Origin: Caenorhabditis elegans
Lineage: Eukaryota; Nematoda; Chromadorea; Rhabditida; Rhabditidae
Reading direction: 5' to 3'
Assembly (NCBI RefSeq): GCF_000002985.6
Contig: NC_003280.10
Coordinates: forward strand, 12,892,501 to 12,956,500
Length of the DNA stretch: 64,000 nt
Below the pieces are notes generated by a model. The model had not been told where the DNA came from. It made no database searches and worked only from the letters and a program-made list of their open reading frames with translations. The position numbers were made by a program, and so were the translations under genes. Numbering within the stretch: the first letter of the stretch is position 1; each line of letters opens with the position of its first letter. Of this stretch, positions 45,161 through 56,350 are shown piece by piece.

Positions 45161-47609
45161 CACCGTTTTCTAGTAGAATTTCAAACCTTCAGTCACAATT
45201 TTCCTCAAAAAATCTATCTCCAAATAACCTTGCCCTTCTTAACTTGCAGGAAAACATAATTCACTCAACAATACCGTTACCCCAATATGTCCCAAATTAT
45301 GCATATAAATTCTGCTCCCTCTCCAAATGAAATGTTGACCGTCGTTCCCCACCTGCTATTTATCACAGTGTGTCCTTCCAAATGTCACCACACCAAAACC
45401 ACTCCCACTTTTTCTATTTCAATTTCAATTTCTCCCAGTTCATTTCCCAAAATTGTATCCAACGGTTGTCCATTAGGCGGCTCTCCGTCCATCAGTCTGT
45501 ACCTCCCTTTGTCTTCTTCCATTTTCTAATTGTTCTATCTCTGTCGAATACTCATTTTCCCAGTTGATGTACTCAGGTGTCAACCTAGTTACCCTTTTTT
45601 TTATCTTCGTCACTCATCTTTTTGTGTGTCGGTTCAATTTCCAAAATTACCAATTTTTTTCACGATTCTCCTTCTAACTGACGGCAATTTTCAAATGTTT
45701 TTCTGACATTAGCTAAACTTTTTCTGAACTTTTTGGAGGTGTCTGAAAAATTAATTCTGAAAAATAAAAATGTTAGTATTACTTTTTATAAATTCTCAAG
45801 TGTTTTAGAGAAATTTCAGTGACTACAATCAAAATAATACTGGTAAGATTTTCAAGTGGATTGTTGACAAACTTCTAGAGTGGTTCCAGATGTTTTTAAA
45901 AAGTACCCATAGAGTTTTAAAATTCCTAGAAGTGTGATTTAAGATTTGTTTTGAAAATTAAAATTCAAATTTGATGCCAATTTTGAAAAAAAAAATTCGA
46001 ATTCTGTTTCGCCTTTCTGCCAAAATTTGCCAAAAATTTGGGAAATTATTTTACCATTTTTTTTTTGCCTTTTTTTTGTTGCCAAAATAAGATTTGCCCA
46101 AATTGCATAAAATGTTCAAAACTCTGATTTGACGCCAATTTTCAGAAAACGACATTTGGAAATCTCAGAAATTTTCTAAAGAACATTAAAAAAAATATTT
46201 CAAAAAATTATTTTAAAAATTAAAAATTTGAACACTGTTTCTATAAATTTAAATTCAAACTTGGCGCCAATTGAAAATAGTTTTTAAAATTACGCCAAAA
46301 TGTTTTCAAAAAATTTGGAAGACTTTTGGTAATTAAAAAAAAGTTAAATTCTATTTATTAGCGCCAAAATGAGGTTTTTAAATTTTTAATAAAAATTTGG
46401 CGACTCTTTAAAAAATTAAATTTCCATGCTCACTGCGAAATTCTGCCAAAAAAATTAATTTTCGAAGTTGCGCCAAATGAGTTTGGCTCCAAATATTTTT
46501 TTTTAATTAAGAACTCAAACTTCGCGCTGAAAATGTTTTGTAACCTAGCAATTTTTTTCGAAAAATTATAATTCAAATTTCGCGCCAGTCATCTTTTCTG
46601 ATAGGATCCTCTTCACAAAATCCGAATATCCGATCACCTAGAGTACATCCGCTTCTCCTCTCCTTCCATCCACTTTTATTATCACCACAGTAATGTCCAC
46701 ATCGCTCTAATGACGTGGCAATTATCTGGGGGCTAATACTCCTACTCAGAGACATAGACTGTCAAACGACACTTACGAAATGACTAAGGGAGTAGCATTC
46801 GCCCAGAAAAAAAAAACAGGCGGGGCGTGGTCCGAAGTGAAAACACGTTGGAGACGAAGAGGCGCAGACGAGAAAATGAAATTGGGTTGGAGGAGAGAGG
46901 TGACACCACACAATTCGTTTTGTTGAGGAGAGACAACGCAATCATCTGACTTCTTCTCGCCTTTTTGGTTTTCCTTTATAGTTTAAGCTAATAGTACGTA
47001 CACAACACCTCCATTCACTTAAGAATCTTCTTCCGTCTCTTCTTTCTTGATTTTGAACTTTTGAACCAAGCTATTGGAAGCTTTTTGATTTAAAGGCTGA
47101 GTTTCTTATAATACTCCAAAATGGCCAAATATCATATAAAAACACTCCAAAAAGGTTTTAGGGTTTTCAAAATTTTCAGTCAACGTATTGGTAAAATGTC
47201 AAAATTTCCAAAAAATGATTTTGAGTTATTTCGAGCATTGCTGCAAGGTTGAACCCCTAGATTGTTCAACTAATAAAATTCAAAACACAATTCAAACTTG
47301 AAAATCGTAGAAATTTTTTCGTTCGGACTATACATTTGAAAACTCAAATATTTTTGTAAAAAATATTTTTTTACTATGAAAACATTATATAGAAAACAAG
47401 TCATCTAAAAATTAATAATGTGTACTAATTTTATTTTATTAATATTCTTAAACCCAGATCTACAAAAATGAATTAAATTTATCCATTTTAAGCAAAAAAT
47501 CAGGCACATTTTCTACCGACATTTTTTTTGAAAAGTTTGTGAATATACTTTTTTTGCTAAATCTTAATTTTCCAAAAATTCCTAAACCTAAAATTTTCAG
47601 CCAATTCGA

Positions 47610-50600
47610 ATGAAACAAAAACGAGCGATTCGACTTCTGGTACCTGATCGTCCATTACGGGCGGGATGTGTAAGTGACACTTTTCGCTTTTTACTCAAAA
47701 CATTTTCCGCTAAAACAATAACATTCTCGAAAATCCATTTTCCCGCAAATTTGTTTTACTACAAGTATTAAGGAAGCTAGGAAAAAGAAGCGTACCTAAT
47801 CCGGCAGTAGTCCGGTTTTTTTCTTCTACGCCAAAATTGAGACGATAATCCAAATTAAACGAGAGATTTTGTAGAAGGAATTGGTGGAATTGTCATTGCG
47901 GATCCCCAATGCTGTGCAGATTTTGGAATCGAATGCGGTTTTTGAGGTGAGGAAGAACATTGGACTGGAACCGGTGGAAAACAACAAAATTAAATTTCAG
48001 GGTGTATGCCGTGCAACATTTTCCGGACAAGACTCCCAACACACCCTGATTAAGGAGCAACTTCACATTCCATTTACCGCCATTCAACTTCCAACAACTA
48101 AAGTGAACTTTTTAGACAGCCAAGCTTTTTCAACAAATTTGCAGTATTCAGGGTATCGATGTGATTCCAGAAGGTCATCACAGGCTCCCAATATTTCTGA
48201 ACGTTCCTCATCACATGCCAGGAACATTCAACGGGAAATTTGGAGCAATTGTGTATAGGTTTTTGATCAAAGTGAGTTTTTTTAATGATCAAAGTGTGAT
48301 TTTTAATAGTGAAATTTACTAGGAAACCGAGACTTATGCGATTCGATAGCCCATGTCTTATAACGGTTACTCGTGTATATTTAGTGGCAAATCTTCAGAA
48401 CCCAGCTCACGGCGGGCTCTCAAAAATACTGAAAATAGCACTAAGCAATGAAGGGTCTATTTTCCAAATTTACTTTGGTAGCTCATATCTCCGCGGATAA
48501 TTTTTTACAGAAAAGTCATCAACTAAAAATTTGTTGATCTACTTGTAAAGAAGAATTTTGCTGTGGAAAATTTTTTACCAAAAAATTTTTTGTTTGAGAT
48601 AAAAGCGCGTGAAGTGCGGCTACTGATATTACTATTTTTAAGTTGTTATATATTCTAACGCTTTTATCTCAAACCAAATTTTTTTGATAAAAACTTTCCA
48701 CTACAAACTTGTTCTTCACAAGTTGATCAACAAATTTTTAGTTGATGACTGTTCTGTAAAAAATTTATCCGCGGAGATATGAGCTACCGAAGTGTATTTG
48801 GAAAATTTGCTCTTCAATATTGCCAGGATCTTTGAGAGCCCGTTGTGAGCTTGGTTCTAGAGTTTTGCCGCTAAAATTTCACAAGTAACCGTTATTGGAT
48901 ATGAGCTATCAAATGGCACAGGTCTCATATGCAAGCCCCATAGGTACCTTCTGTAGGTTCCCTAGTTAGTACCAGTCGTTGTTTTTTTGCAAAATTCCAA
49001 ACCACATTCCCAGGGAATTTCCCACCACTCGAAGCCTGTCACTCACTCAAAACAATTGACCCTGACTAGCCGGCAATAAACCTAGAGGTTTGTGTTAGCC
49101 GCGCCGCAGTCATGCCAACCAGAAGACCATGTCATTCTTTTTCGAAAACCCATAATTAATTTTTTTTCATCAACTGCGTTGCGCGTGAAAGTCAAAAGAA
49201 ACGAGAGTCCTTGAAAATGAACTGTTTGAGAAAGAGAAAAAAATGAGTGCATGAATGAAACGCATTATTGTTTTTTTTTCAGCTGAAAGTGAAAAGATTC
49301 TCATCGGGCGACGAGGGAACTATAGAGTGTGAGAAAGCTGTTGATGTGTTGGGAAGGATTTCGTTGGAGCAGCAACCATCGTTTGCTCAGCCCGTATCTA
49401 TTGATAGGCATGTTAAGAAGAAGGTGAGCGATTTTTATACAACAAAGTGTGTTTCATACAGAGGTTTATATTATTGTCTCCGCATTTGGCTCTAGCTGCT
49501 TGTCCAAGTTTGGCGCAAAAAATATAAACTTGGATCAGAAGTTAGCCAAACTTGGGCAAAAGTTCGGCAAGACTTTGGCAATACTTGAATTCCGGCTGCA
49601 CCAAAGTTTAACCAAAGTTTCCCCCAACTCTTGCAAGAGTTGGGGAAAACTTGGGTTAAACTTTGGTAAAGCCTGAATCCAAGTTTTTTTTTCCAAATAT
49701 TTGTCTTACCAAAACTTTGCCTGTTTGTCGAAAAACTGCCTAAAATATTTGAATTGGGAAATCTGAAGCTGAACTGAAGCTTGGAAAAGTAATTATGCAG
49801 TCTGGAAAAGTTCTGCGGAACATTTTTTCACAGGCACAAGGAAGCCTGCCTGCGTGCCTACATGAATTTTGCCGTGAAGAATTTAACGTAAGCCGTCTTC
49901 CCGGCGATTTGACTTGTAGGCACCTAGGTAGGCATATTCGACCTATCAGTGTAATAAAAAATTTCTAGGCATTCTTCATGAATCGTCTGGAAGCTCACAT
50001 CAAGTTTGAAATCGAACGAGCTGCGTATTCAGTTGGTAGGTTGCTTCAAATATTTCCAAAAAAAAAAACCCGTTTTTAATTATTTTTCGGAAATTTCAAC
50101 ACTTTGTAATGAAAAATATTCCTTTCACAATTGATAATATATCTTCAATATCAACAATGAAAAGAGGAAAAAATTGATAGCCAATTGTGACGAGATAAGA
50201 TAAGAAATCCAGCCAGAATTGCGCAATTGACAAATCCTTATCAAAAGCCGTCGCAAACCGGTTTCAGAACCGCTTTTTCTTGGTGTATTTGTTTAATCTG
50301 TAAAAAAAAATTATAGGGGATCATATTCTGGTAACCGGAGAGATCAAGAATGAGCATTTGAGCAATCCTATCAAACACGTCGCCTTGGAGCTCCGGCAGC
50401 ATATTTTATACGCCAGTGGTGATGCTCAGAGGAGCGAGTGAGTTTTTGAAATTTTGTGGAAAAAAACCTAAAAGATTAAGCTTAATCCTAAGCCTCAGCC
50501 TAAGCCTAAGCCTAATCCTAAGCCTAAATAGCGTCAGTAGCAAGCTCACGCTCGCCACTGACGCCAAGCATAAGTCTAGGTTTAGGCCTGAGCCTAAGCT

Positions 50601-51311
50601 CAACCCTAAGCCTAAGACTAAACATAAGCCTAAGCCTAAGCCTAAGCCTAAGCCTGAGCCTACGCCTAAATTTCAGCACTCGTCTCATCACCCGACTGAT
50701 TCTTGGCTCCGTGCCTCCGACAGAAACATTCGCAGTGTTTCACTCTTTTCAAGTACCATTCGATTGTTACCCATCACTTGTTTGGAATGGGAACCCTGTT
50801 CAGGTATCTGTACTGACGAAAAAGTATTTTCAAATCGGAAAAGTTGTAGGTAACCTACGAGCTTTTGCTTACCAACTCGGGATGCTTTGAAATTGGAACA
50901 CCAGTCTTCTTGGGTAACTACGGATCACCTAACTCAACTAGGAGATCTATTATGGTAAGAGCAATTTTCTGCCTAAGTTGGTGCTATTTCAAGCAAAAAC
51001 CTAAAATTTCAAACTTACAGTACCCCGAATCCACGTCTGGAGAAGCTCCACCATCAACCACCTACTACTGCGTCCCCCCAAGCGAGATGAGCTTCACCGT
51101 CGACCCACCGCCCTACTCAACGTTCGGCGCAAAAACCGACCCCGTCTTCATCCCAATCCACATGCTCAAGACCCCGTACCGCCCGTTTGCTCCGGCCTAT
51201 CACATGTTCCGTAACCACGGACCACCGAAATATGATTTCAATTCGAATCAGAGAATGATGGCCGAGTCACCACCGCCGCAGCGGTTCTTGAAGATTGAGG
51301 AGATCGAATGA
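47610..51311 (+). CDS. Alpha-arrestin (arrestin domain-containing protein)
   Basis: Ten exons (47610-47669, 47875-47946, 48001-48102, 48152-48271, 49283-49423, 49969-50035, 50317-50437, 50677-50803, 50850-50954, 51021-51311), 401 aa. The N-terminal arrestin fold includes LPIFLNVPHHMPGTFNGKFG followed by VYRFLIKLKV, the family hallmark. The C-terminal fold starts around AAYSVGDHILVTGEIKN and contains ITRLILGSVPP. The tail has DPPPYSTF, a PPxY site of the kind that recruits NEDD4-type WW-domain ligases in alpha-arrestins, which act as adaptors for ubiquitination and endocytosis of membrane proteins. Intron 4 holds a 590-bp palindrome and intron 7 telomere-like repeats. One of the arrd family; number not assigned. 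Confidence 0.92.
48338..48930. repeat. Long imperfect palindrome in intron 4 of the arrestin gene
   Basis: GGTAGCTCATATCTCCGCGG (48477) and TTGAGATAAAAGCGCG (48593) are mirrored by CCGCGGAGATATGAGCTACC (48769) and CGCTTTTATCTCAA (48659). Arms are about 280 bp. Confidence 0.88.
50476..50672. repeat. Interstitial telomere-like repeats (GCCTAA)n
   Basis: Roughly 200 bp of degenerate GCCTAA/TTAGGC hexamers, with exact runs such as GCCTAAGCCTAAGCCTAAG. The middle has an 8-bp inverted pair GCGTCAGT...ACTGACGC (50531-50563), and a short stretch on its right (GTCTAGGTTTAGGCC) reads in the opposite orientation. The array ends 4 bp before the intron's TTTCAG acceptor. Confidence 0.9.
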
Positions 51312-51697
51312 TCAATTTTTTTAAAAAATTTTTAAGAAAACAAGTGCAAATTATATAAACTTTTATGAGCAATTTTGTGACAATATTTTTTGTTTGAAAT
51401 GTTTGAAAGACAATAAAACTGATTTTTGAAACCAATACCCGTCGCAAAATTAAAGGGAATGCACCAGGCTGTCCCATCACGGTTTGATCTTAAAAAAACG
51501 CGGGACTTTTTTGCCCAAAAATATGTGACGTTAGCACGTTCTTAACGATACGAAATCAGTTGAGAACTCTGCGTCTTTTGTCCCGCATTTTTTGTAGATC
51601 TACGTAGATCAAGCCGAAATGAGACAATCTGACACCACGTGGGAATGGAGGAGAACCTGCCTAGGCGCCTGGTAGGCACCCAGGCAGGCAGAAATTA
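51312..51697. other. Convergent 3' spacer
   Basis: Contains AATAAA near 51412 for the arrestin mRNA, one R2 element (51466-51641) and a short R5 run before the stop of the membrane-protein gene. Confidence 0.65.
51466..51641. repeat. R2 inverted-repeat element
   Basis: CAGGCTGTCCCATCACGG to GAGACAATCTGACACCACGTG, with GATCTACGTAGATCAA and CCCGCATTTTTTGTAGATC arms. Confidence 0.8.
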
Positions 51698-54600
51698 TTA
51701 TCGGAAGGCGTTCACATTGGGGCTCGGCGTTGGATTACTGTTTTGCTGCTGAGCATATCTAAACGAATCGGTGTCCGATGCGACTGCAAATTGACGTTTC
51801 GAGAAGCTCGATGGACTCCTGACAGACGTCGCCCAGGTGAAGGCGATCAAATTCCAGTCGAGACCCATCGGATCTTGACCGCCCGATAGAAATGAGATTA
51901 TTGTGCAAATGACGATGAAAAGCTGAAATTTTAAAACTTTAATTAGTGGAAGAGCCATAAATAAAGTCTTACCATTAAACTAATAATTGGCTGGGACTGC
52001 GGTGGGAGATGTGATACAAAGTACAGCACTCTTTCCATGCTCAGTGACCTATGAACAATTGTAGAATTCCCAACAGCATCTTCCAAAATACACGAATTTT
52101 GGAACTTTTGAGGAGCATTATTGAATAGGTAAATCGATAAATTCCCAGCGGTCAGAATGATTGTCAGCAGGAAACTTGAAATAGCACCCGTTGCAGAACA
52201 AAATGGTAGATAGTAGCCACAAATCGTAACACCTGCGATGATTGCCAACAATGAGCTGAAAATATTCAAACTACCCAGTGCTTTCCGGAAATTTCAAGAT
52301 TTTTCAGGGCCGCGCGCACGCAGCCCCGATACGCAAAAATTAAGCTGTTGGCGAATCTCAACTCGAGACTGCCACACGGGTCAGCCCGCCCAAAAGTGCA
52401 ATGGGTAGGCCTCACCATGGGGATTCCGTCTTCATGATCACGAAATAACCCCCAGCCAGGTAAGTTTATGAGGCTGCGCGCGGAGGGACTAGTGCTCGCG
52501 TGTGTGCCGACATGTGGCGGGTTCCGCCGCTCGCTGCGGAAAGCGCGGGGGGAGGCGGAGCGAGGAGAATGTGAGAGAGTGGGAGAATGATGAGAGGGCG
52601 CAGACGGGAAGAGGAAACGCGAAATTTGTTAGTTTTTGTGGGGTTTTGGCGATTTTTGTGCCATTCTTTCGAGGTTTTTAACTTACAAAAGTACATATAC
52701 AATAGTCGGCAACTGTATACCGATCGGCAACCGTGCCAAATTAGCAGCCACCGTCAAAACCACCACAGCAGTCGTCAAAATGAGCATTCCGAATTGCAAA
52801 GAGCACAATTGCTGAATGGGATTCCAAGCTCTCAACCTCTTCGCCCAATACTCTTCCCAAGTTAAAGTCATCAATGACATAATTGTCCATTGCAGACAGA
52901 ACGAGAGTATGCAAAGCATGGAGGCGCAGACAGTGAACACCTGAATTCGATTCCCCAAAATCGCCTTGGAAAACTGGAAGAATGAGCCGAAAGACATGGC
53001 GAATTTGCAGTGTTCGCGGAGAAAATTGAGGAAAATTGTGGCGGATAGAAAGATGAAAATTGAGATGAAAAGTTGGAAGACTCCGTAGAAAGTTAGTGTG
53101 AGCCGGAGTTTGTGCATTGTTGGCATCGGGGAATAGATCTTGAAAAATATTGATTTTTTAAAAAATTATCTGATATTTTGCGATTTATTGGTCTCACCAC
53201 GACATATTTTTGTTATTCTGAAAAAAGGTGTGCGCCTTTAAAGAGTACTGTAATTTTCAAATTTCGACTGTTCATAGTTTTTCTCACGATTTATTGAAAT
53301 TTTATACGTTTTTAACGTAAAATTATAGTTTTTAACTACGGAAAAAACATTTTTATTTAAAAAAAACTGTGAAAAATCGATGAAAATCTCACAAGAATGA
53401 AAGTTCAAAACTACAGTCCTCTTTAAAGGCGCATGCCTTTTTCCATTTGACAAATCATTGTAGTGTCGAGACCTGGTACAGTATTTTTATTGAAAAAAAT
53501 CTCTGACACACCTGGTTTTGAAAACTCGAGTTCAGTTTTGCGATAATTGTGCTAAAATTACGGTCGCTGGTCTCACACGACATAAAAGGTGTGCGCCTTT
53601 AAATAGTTTCAAACTTTCGTTGTTGCGGGATTTGCATCGATTTTTCATAGTTTTTCTCACGATTTGTTGAAATTTTATACGTTTTTATCGAAAAATTACA
53701 GTTTATATTAAAGAAAGAATAAAAATCTATGAAAAATCAGTACTCTTCAAAGGCGCATACCTTTTGACAAATAATTGTCGTGTTGAGGCCCGGGTACTGT
53801 TTTTTATTGAAAAAACACGCGGTTCTGGCTTCCCTCATAAATTGAAATGAAAGAGTTTGCCGAACTAGGCCATTTTGGCTCGGCCATATCTGGGGTAGAT
53901 TTACGGCGCGTTGCGTGTCGCGTCGCGGCTCAATTTTAGTTGTAAAACTAAATGTATTTGTCCGTGTGGAGTAAACGACTTTCCCACGCGTTGTCCGGCG
54001 GGCGATTGTCAATGGAGCGCGAAAAATGCAATGAGGAAGGCCAGAACCCCGTGAAAAAACTAACCTGGTATTGAAAACTCGAGTTCAGTAGGTAAAAATT
54101 GACGGTAAATCCAACCATCAAACTGGATAAAATATCAGAAAGTCTGAAATTTTCGACAGGAACCAGTATTCCAAATGATTGAACATCTTGCACAGCATAG
54201 TACAAGAAGATTCCGATTCCAGATATTGAAACCTGAAATTTTGACATTTTTTTTGCTGCAGTCTTGACTTTCGTACCGAGACCCAACGCGCTTTTTCTGC
54301 GCCCCAATAATAAAACTCACCACAATGTAAAGCAAAAAGCTCGCATTTGCCATACTCGAATGTCCACTAAAGATCACTGCAAAAAGTGAGAAATAGGCGA
54401 CAAGTGGAATAATTAGGTAAATTGAGAGATTAGTGATTGTGGAGAGAAACGATGAGCTGAGAAACAGGAGAATTATTGATGTCGTGGACAGGTGTATGCA
54501 TTGAGTTATTGTGATTATTGATCGTACTGAAAATTTGAAATTTTTATTTTAAAAAAACACGTGGTGTCAGGCTGTCCCATAACGGTTTGATCTACAAAAA

Positions 54601-55643
54601 ATGCGGGAATTTTTTCCCAAAAAAAAGTGACGTAAGCACAAATCAGTTGAGAAGTCTGCGTCTAAAATCCCGCAATTCTCGTAGATCTACGTAGATCAAA
54701 CCGACATGGGACACTCTGACGTCATGTGAAAAAGTTGTATTTCAATTTCTTTGTGAGACCCAATATACTTGTGCTATTTTTTCCTTTTTTTTGGTTCAAA
54801 ATTTCCCTAAAAGAGCAGCTCGATAATTTGTTATTAAATATTACGATTGAAAATTTATGAAAAGTTTGAACTAACTCAGAAGTAACTACAGTAACCCGAT
54901 CTCTCTTTTTCCAATAATTTAACTACTACAAAAAATTTTGTAGCATTTTTTAAAATAATTTTGAATACATTTTGAGAATTTGGAACTATGTTTTATCACA
55001 AAACTTTCGAATATAATTTTTTAAATATACCTTTTTTATTTTGTAAATAAAAACTCACATGGCTTTGACAAAAACCGCAACTGATAGTACATACTAATCG
55101 ACGGAGATGGTAAATAATGAAGAATTGGTGAAGATGTTAATGCAGTGAGCAAAAGAGCCAGCGATGCTCCAACTTGGAAGAATATCGCGGATGGAGTAGG
55201 TACACATAGGCACCAGATGAAAAATATTGGAGTTGAGAGGAATGTCATTGTGGTTGCAGCTCGCCATGGGGATGAGCCAAGCGTTCCCTGAAAATATCGG
55301 TGTTTTCTAATTCTAAAAATAAATTTTGTGTCTACACTTCAAACCCTTATAGCATTTCCCGGAAATGAGATAGAAAAAAGTTGTCAATTAACAAATTGTA
55401 GGAAATTTTTTGCTTCACATTTTTTCAGTTAACAATTTTTTTCTAGCTATTTTCCCCGCAGAGCTACCGGAGCTTGAACTTGATAATTCATATTACCTGC
55501 TGAAAATGAATAACGCTCTTCAAATTGACATATTTCAGCCCAAAAATCGCACTGATCAATGGCAAAAATGCCAAGGACAAAAGCGGAAGCTGCTGCACAT
55601 ATTGTTCAATTCCACTAGGTCCTGAATAATATCGTGAAGACAT
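51698..55643 (-). CDS. Multi-pass membrane protein, family not recognised
   Basis: Seven exons (55643-55497, 55287-55059, 54526-54321, 54232-54065, 53138-52687, 52255-51973, 51922-51698), 569 aa. A short polar N-terminus ([14 protein letters not shown]) is followed by many hydrophobic stretches, about ten or more, including [59 protein letters not shown] and [13 protein letters not shown]. The C-terminal 45 residues are polar, Ser/Asn/Gln-rich. The first half and the second half (from about residue 250) look like two related membrane bundles, reminiscent of Frag1/DRAM-type folds, but this is only an impression. Intron 5 (52256-52686) contains a U1 snRNA gene. Upstream CTTCAG near 55703 is a probable spliced-leader acceptor. 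Confidence 0.85.
52304..52467 (-). ncRNA. U1 spliceosomal snRNA
   Basis: On the minus strand the RNA begins AAACTTACCTGGC, the 5' splice-site recognition sequence of U1, and continues through TTTCGTGATCATGAAG (stem-loop I), CCATTGCACTTTTGGGCGGG (stem-loop II region), an Sm site TTAATTTTTGCG and a final GC-rich stem GGGGCTGCGTGCGCGCGGCC. A length of about 164 nt fits nematode U1. It lies inside an intron of the multi-pass membrane-protein gene, on the same strand, and has its own snRNA promoter element upstream. All functional elements look intact, so it is probably a working copy of the multigene U1 family. Confidence 0.95.
52506..52526 (-). promoter_or_regulatory. Proximal sequence element (PSE) of the U1 gene
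   Basis: Minus-strand CCCGCCACATGTCGGC lies about 40-60 bp upstream of the U1 5' end, the position and core of the nematode snRNA PSE bound by the SNAP complex. GC-rich sequence around it (52470-52560) contrasts with the AT-rich intron. Confidence 0.8.
53226..53442. repeat. Hairpin with GTGCGCCTTTAAAGAG / CTTTAAAGGCGCATGC ends (copy 1)
   Basis: The 5' arm GTGCGCCTTTAAAGAGTACTG is mirrored by CAGTCCTCTTTAAAGGCGCA. The inner TTTTTCTCACGATTTATTG / AATCTCAC segments are partially paired. A related copy is at 53585-53760, in the same intron. Confidence 0.8.
53585..53760. repeat. Hairpin of the GGTGTGCGCCTTTAAA family (copy 2)
   Basis: Starts AAAGGTGTGCGCCTTTAAAT and ends CAAAGGCGCATACCTTT; shares TTTTTCTCACGATTTGTTG with the copy at 53226. 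Confidence 0.8.
53816..54053. repeat. R4 element, full-length copy
   Basis: Starts CACGCGGTTCTGGCTTCC and ends GGCCAGAACCCCGTG. The central GCGTTGTCCGGCGGGCG is as in the copy at 335. Located in intron 4 of the membrane-protein gene; A-rich on both flanks. Confidence 0.82.
54559..54728. repeat. R2 inverted-repeat element
   Basis: CACGTGGTGTCAGGCTGTCC at the left, GGACACTCTGACGTCATGTG at the right; in intron 2 of the membrane-protein gene. Confidence 0.85.
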
Positions 55644-55929
55644 GTCTTCCGAAGACGTAAAGTCTTCTCGTCCAGTTGTCTCGAATTCTCGATTAATTCT
55701 GAAGGTGTTAGATTCTCTCGAGAGTAAGAAGTGTGTCACACGGGAAGGGTTGACCTGATGATGCGAAACGGACGAAGAGGAAGACGAATGAAACCAACAA
55801 AATGAAGGGGTAAATGTGGCGAAACTGGGGAAGGAAAGTTAGGGAAATTAGAGGGAAAAGGGTTGATAAAAAGTCGAGTGGAAATGGGGTGGAAGGATTG
55901 AATTCAGTGAATTTATTTGCACGCTTGCC

Positions 55930-56350
55930 TGGCAGCCGACATTTCGCGGGCCGAAAAATATCAAGATGAGCGAGTCTTTTGCGATCCATCGAGGCGTCGG
56001 CTGCAAGGAAGCTCGGAGAAAAAATAGAAGACTGCAGCCGACTTCTAGCTGGCCAAAAAAGAGACAAGTCGTAAAATGAAGGCTAGTCCAGCCGGAGAAC
56101 TTTTAAATGTTAGTCGGAGCCGACAACTAGCGGGTCAAAAAGGGACAAGTCGTAAAGTGTAGGCTGCAGGAAGTTTAGCCGAAGAACTTTTAGATGTTAG
56201 TAGCAGCCGACAACTAGCGGGTCACAAAGTAGGTCATTTTCACCTTGTATTTTAAGACACGCAGCTACGCCGACAACTAGCGGGTCGTAAAGCTTGAGAT
56301 GAGAGATCACAGGTTGTGGCTTGTCTAGCCGGCAACTGCCGGGTCTCGAA
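55930..56350. repeat. Spaced repeats of CCGACAACTAGCGGGTC
   Basis: The motif occurs near 56121, 56206 and 56270, with variants near 55938 and 56330 (GCCGGCAACTGCCGGGTC). Each is often followed by AAAnnGGGACAAGTCGTAAA-like sequence. The gaps vary from 40 to 90 bp. Confidence 0.75.

Larger units (their letters stand above)
42858..47609. other. 4.7-kb spacer upstream of the arrestin gene
   Basis: 42978-43400 has R5 repeats, 43425-43575 an R3 segment and 44575-45175 an R1 array. 45960-46580 contains loose repeats of GCGCCAATTTT and related motifs. 43690-43990 is less repetitive with a 71-codon plus frame, but no splice or homology support. 46800-46960 is GC/GA-rich and may be the arrestin promoter. 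TTTTCAG at 47594-47600 is a likely spliced-leader acceptor. Confidence 0.5.

Noticed and set aside
55708-56067. 119-aa minus-strand frame with a hydrophobic stretch (FILLVSFVFLFV)
   Set aside because: A donor follows it, but joining to the downstream exon gives the wrong frame; overlaps the spaced GC motif region.
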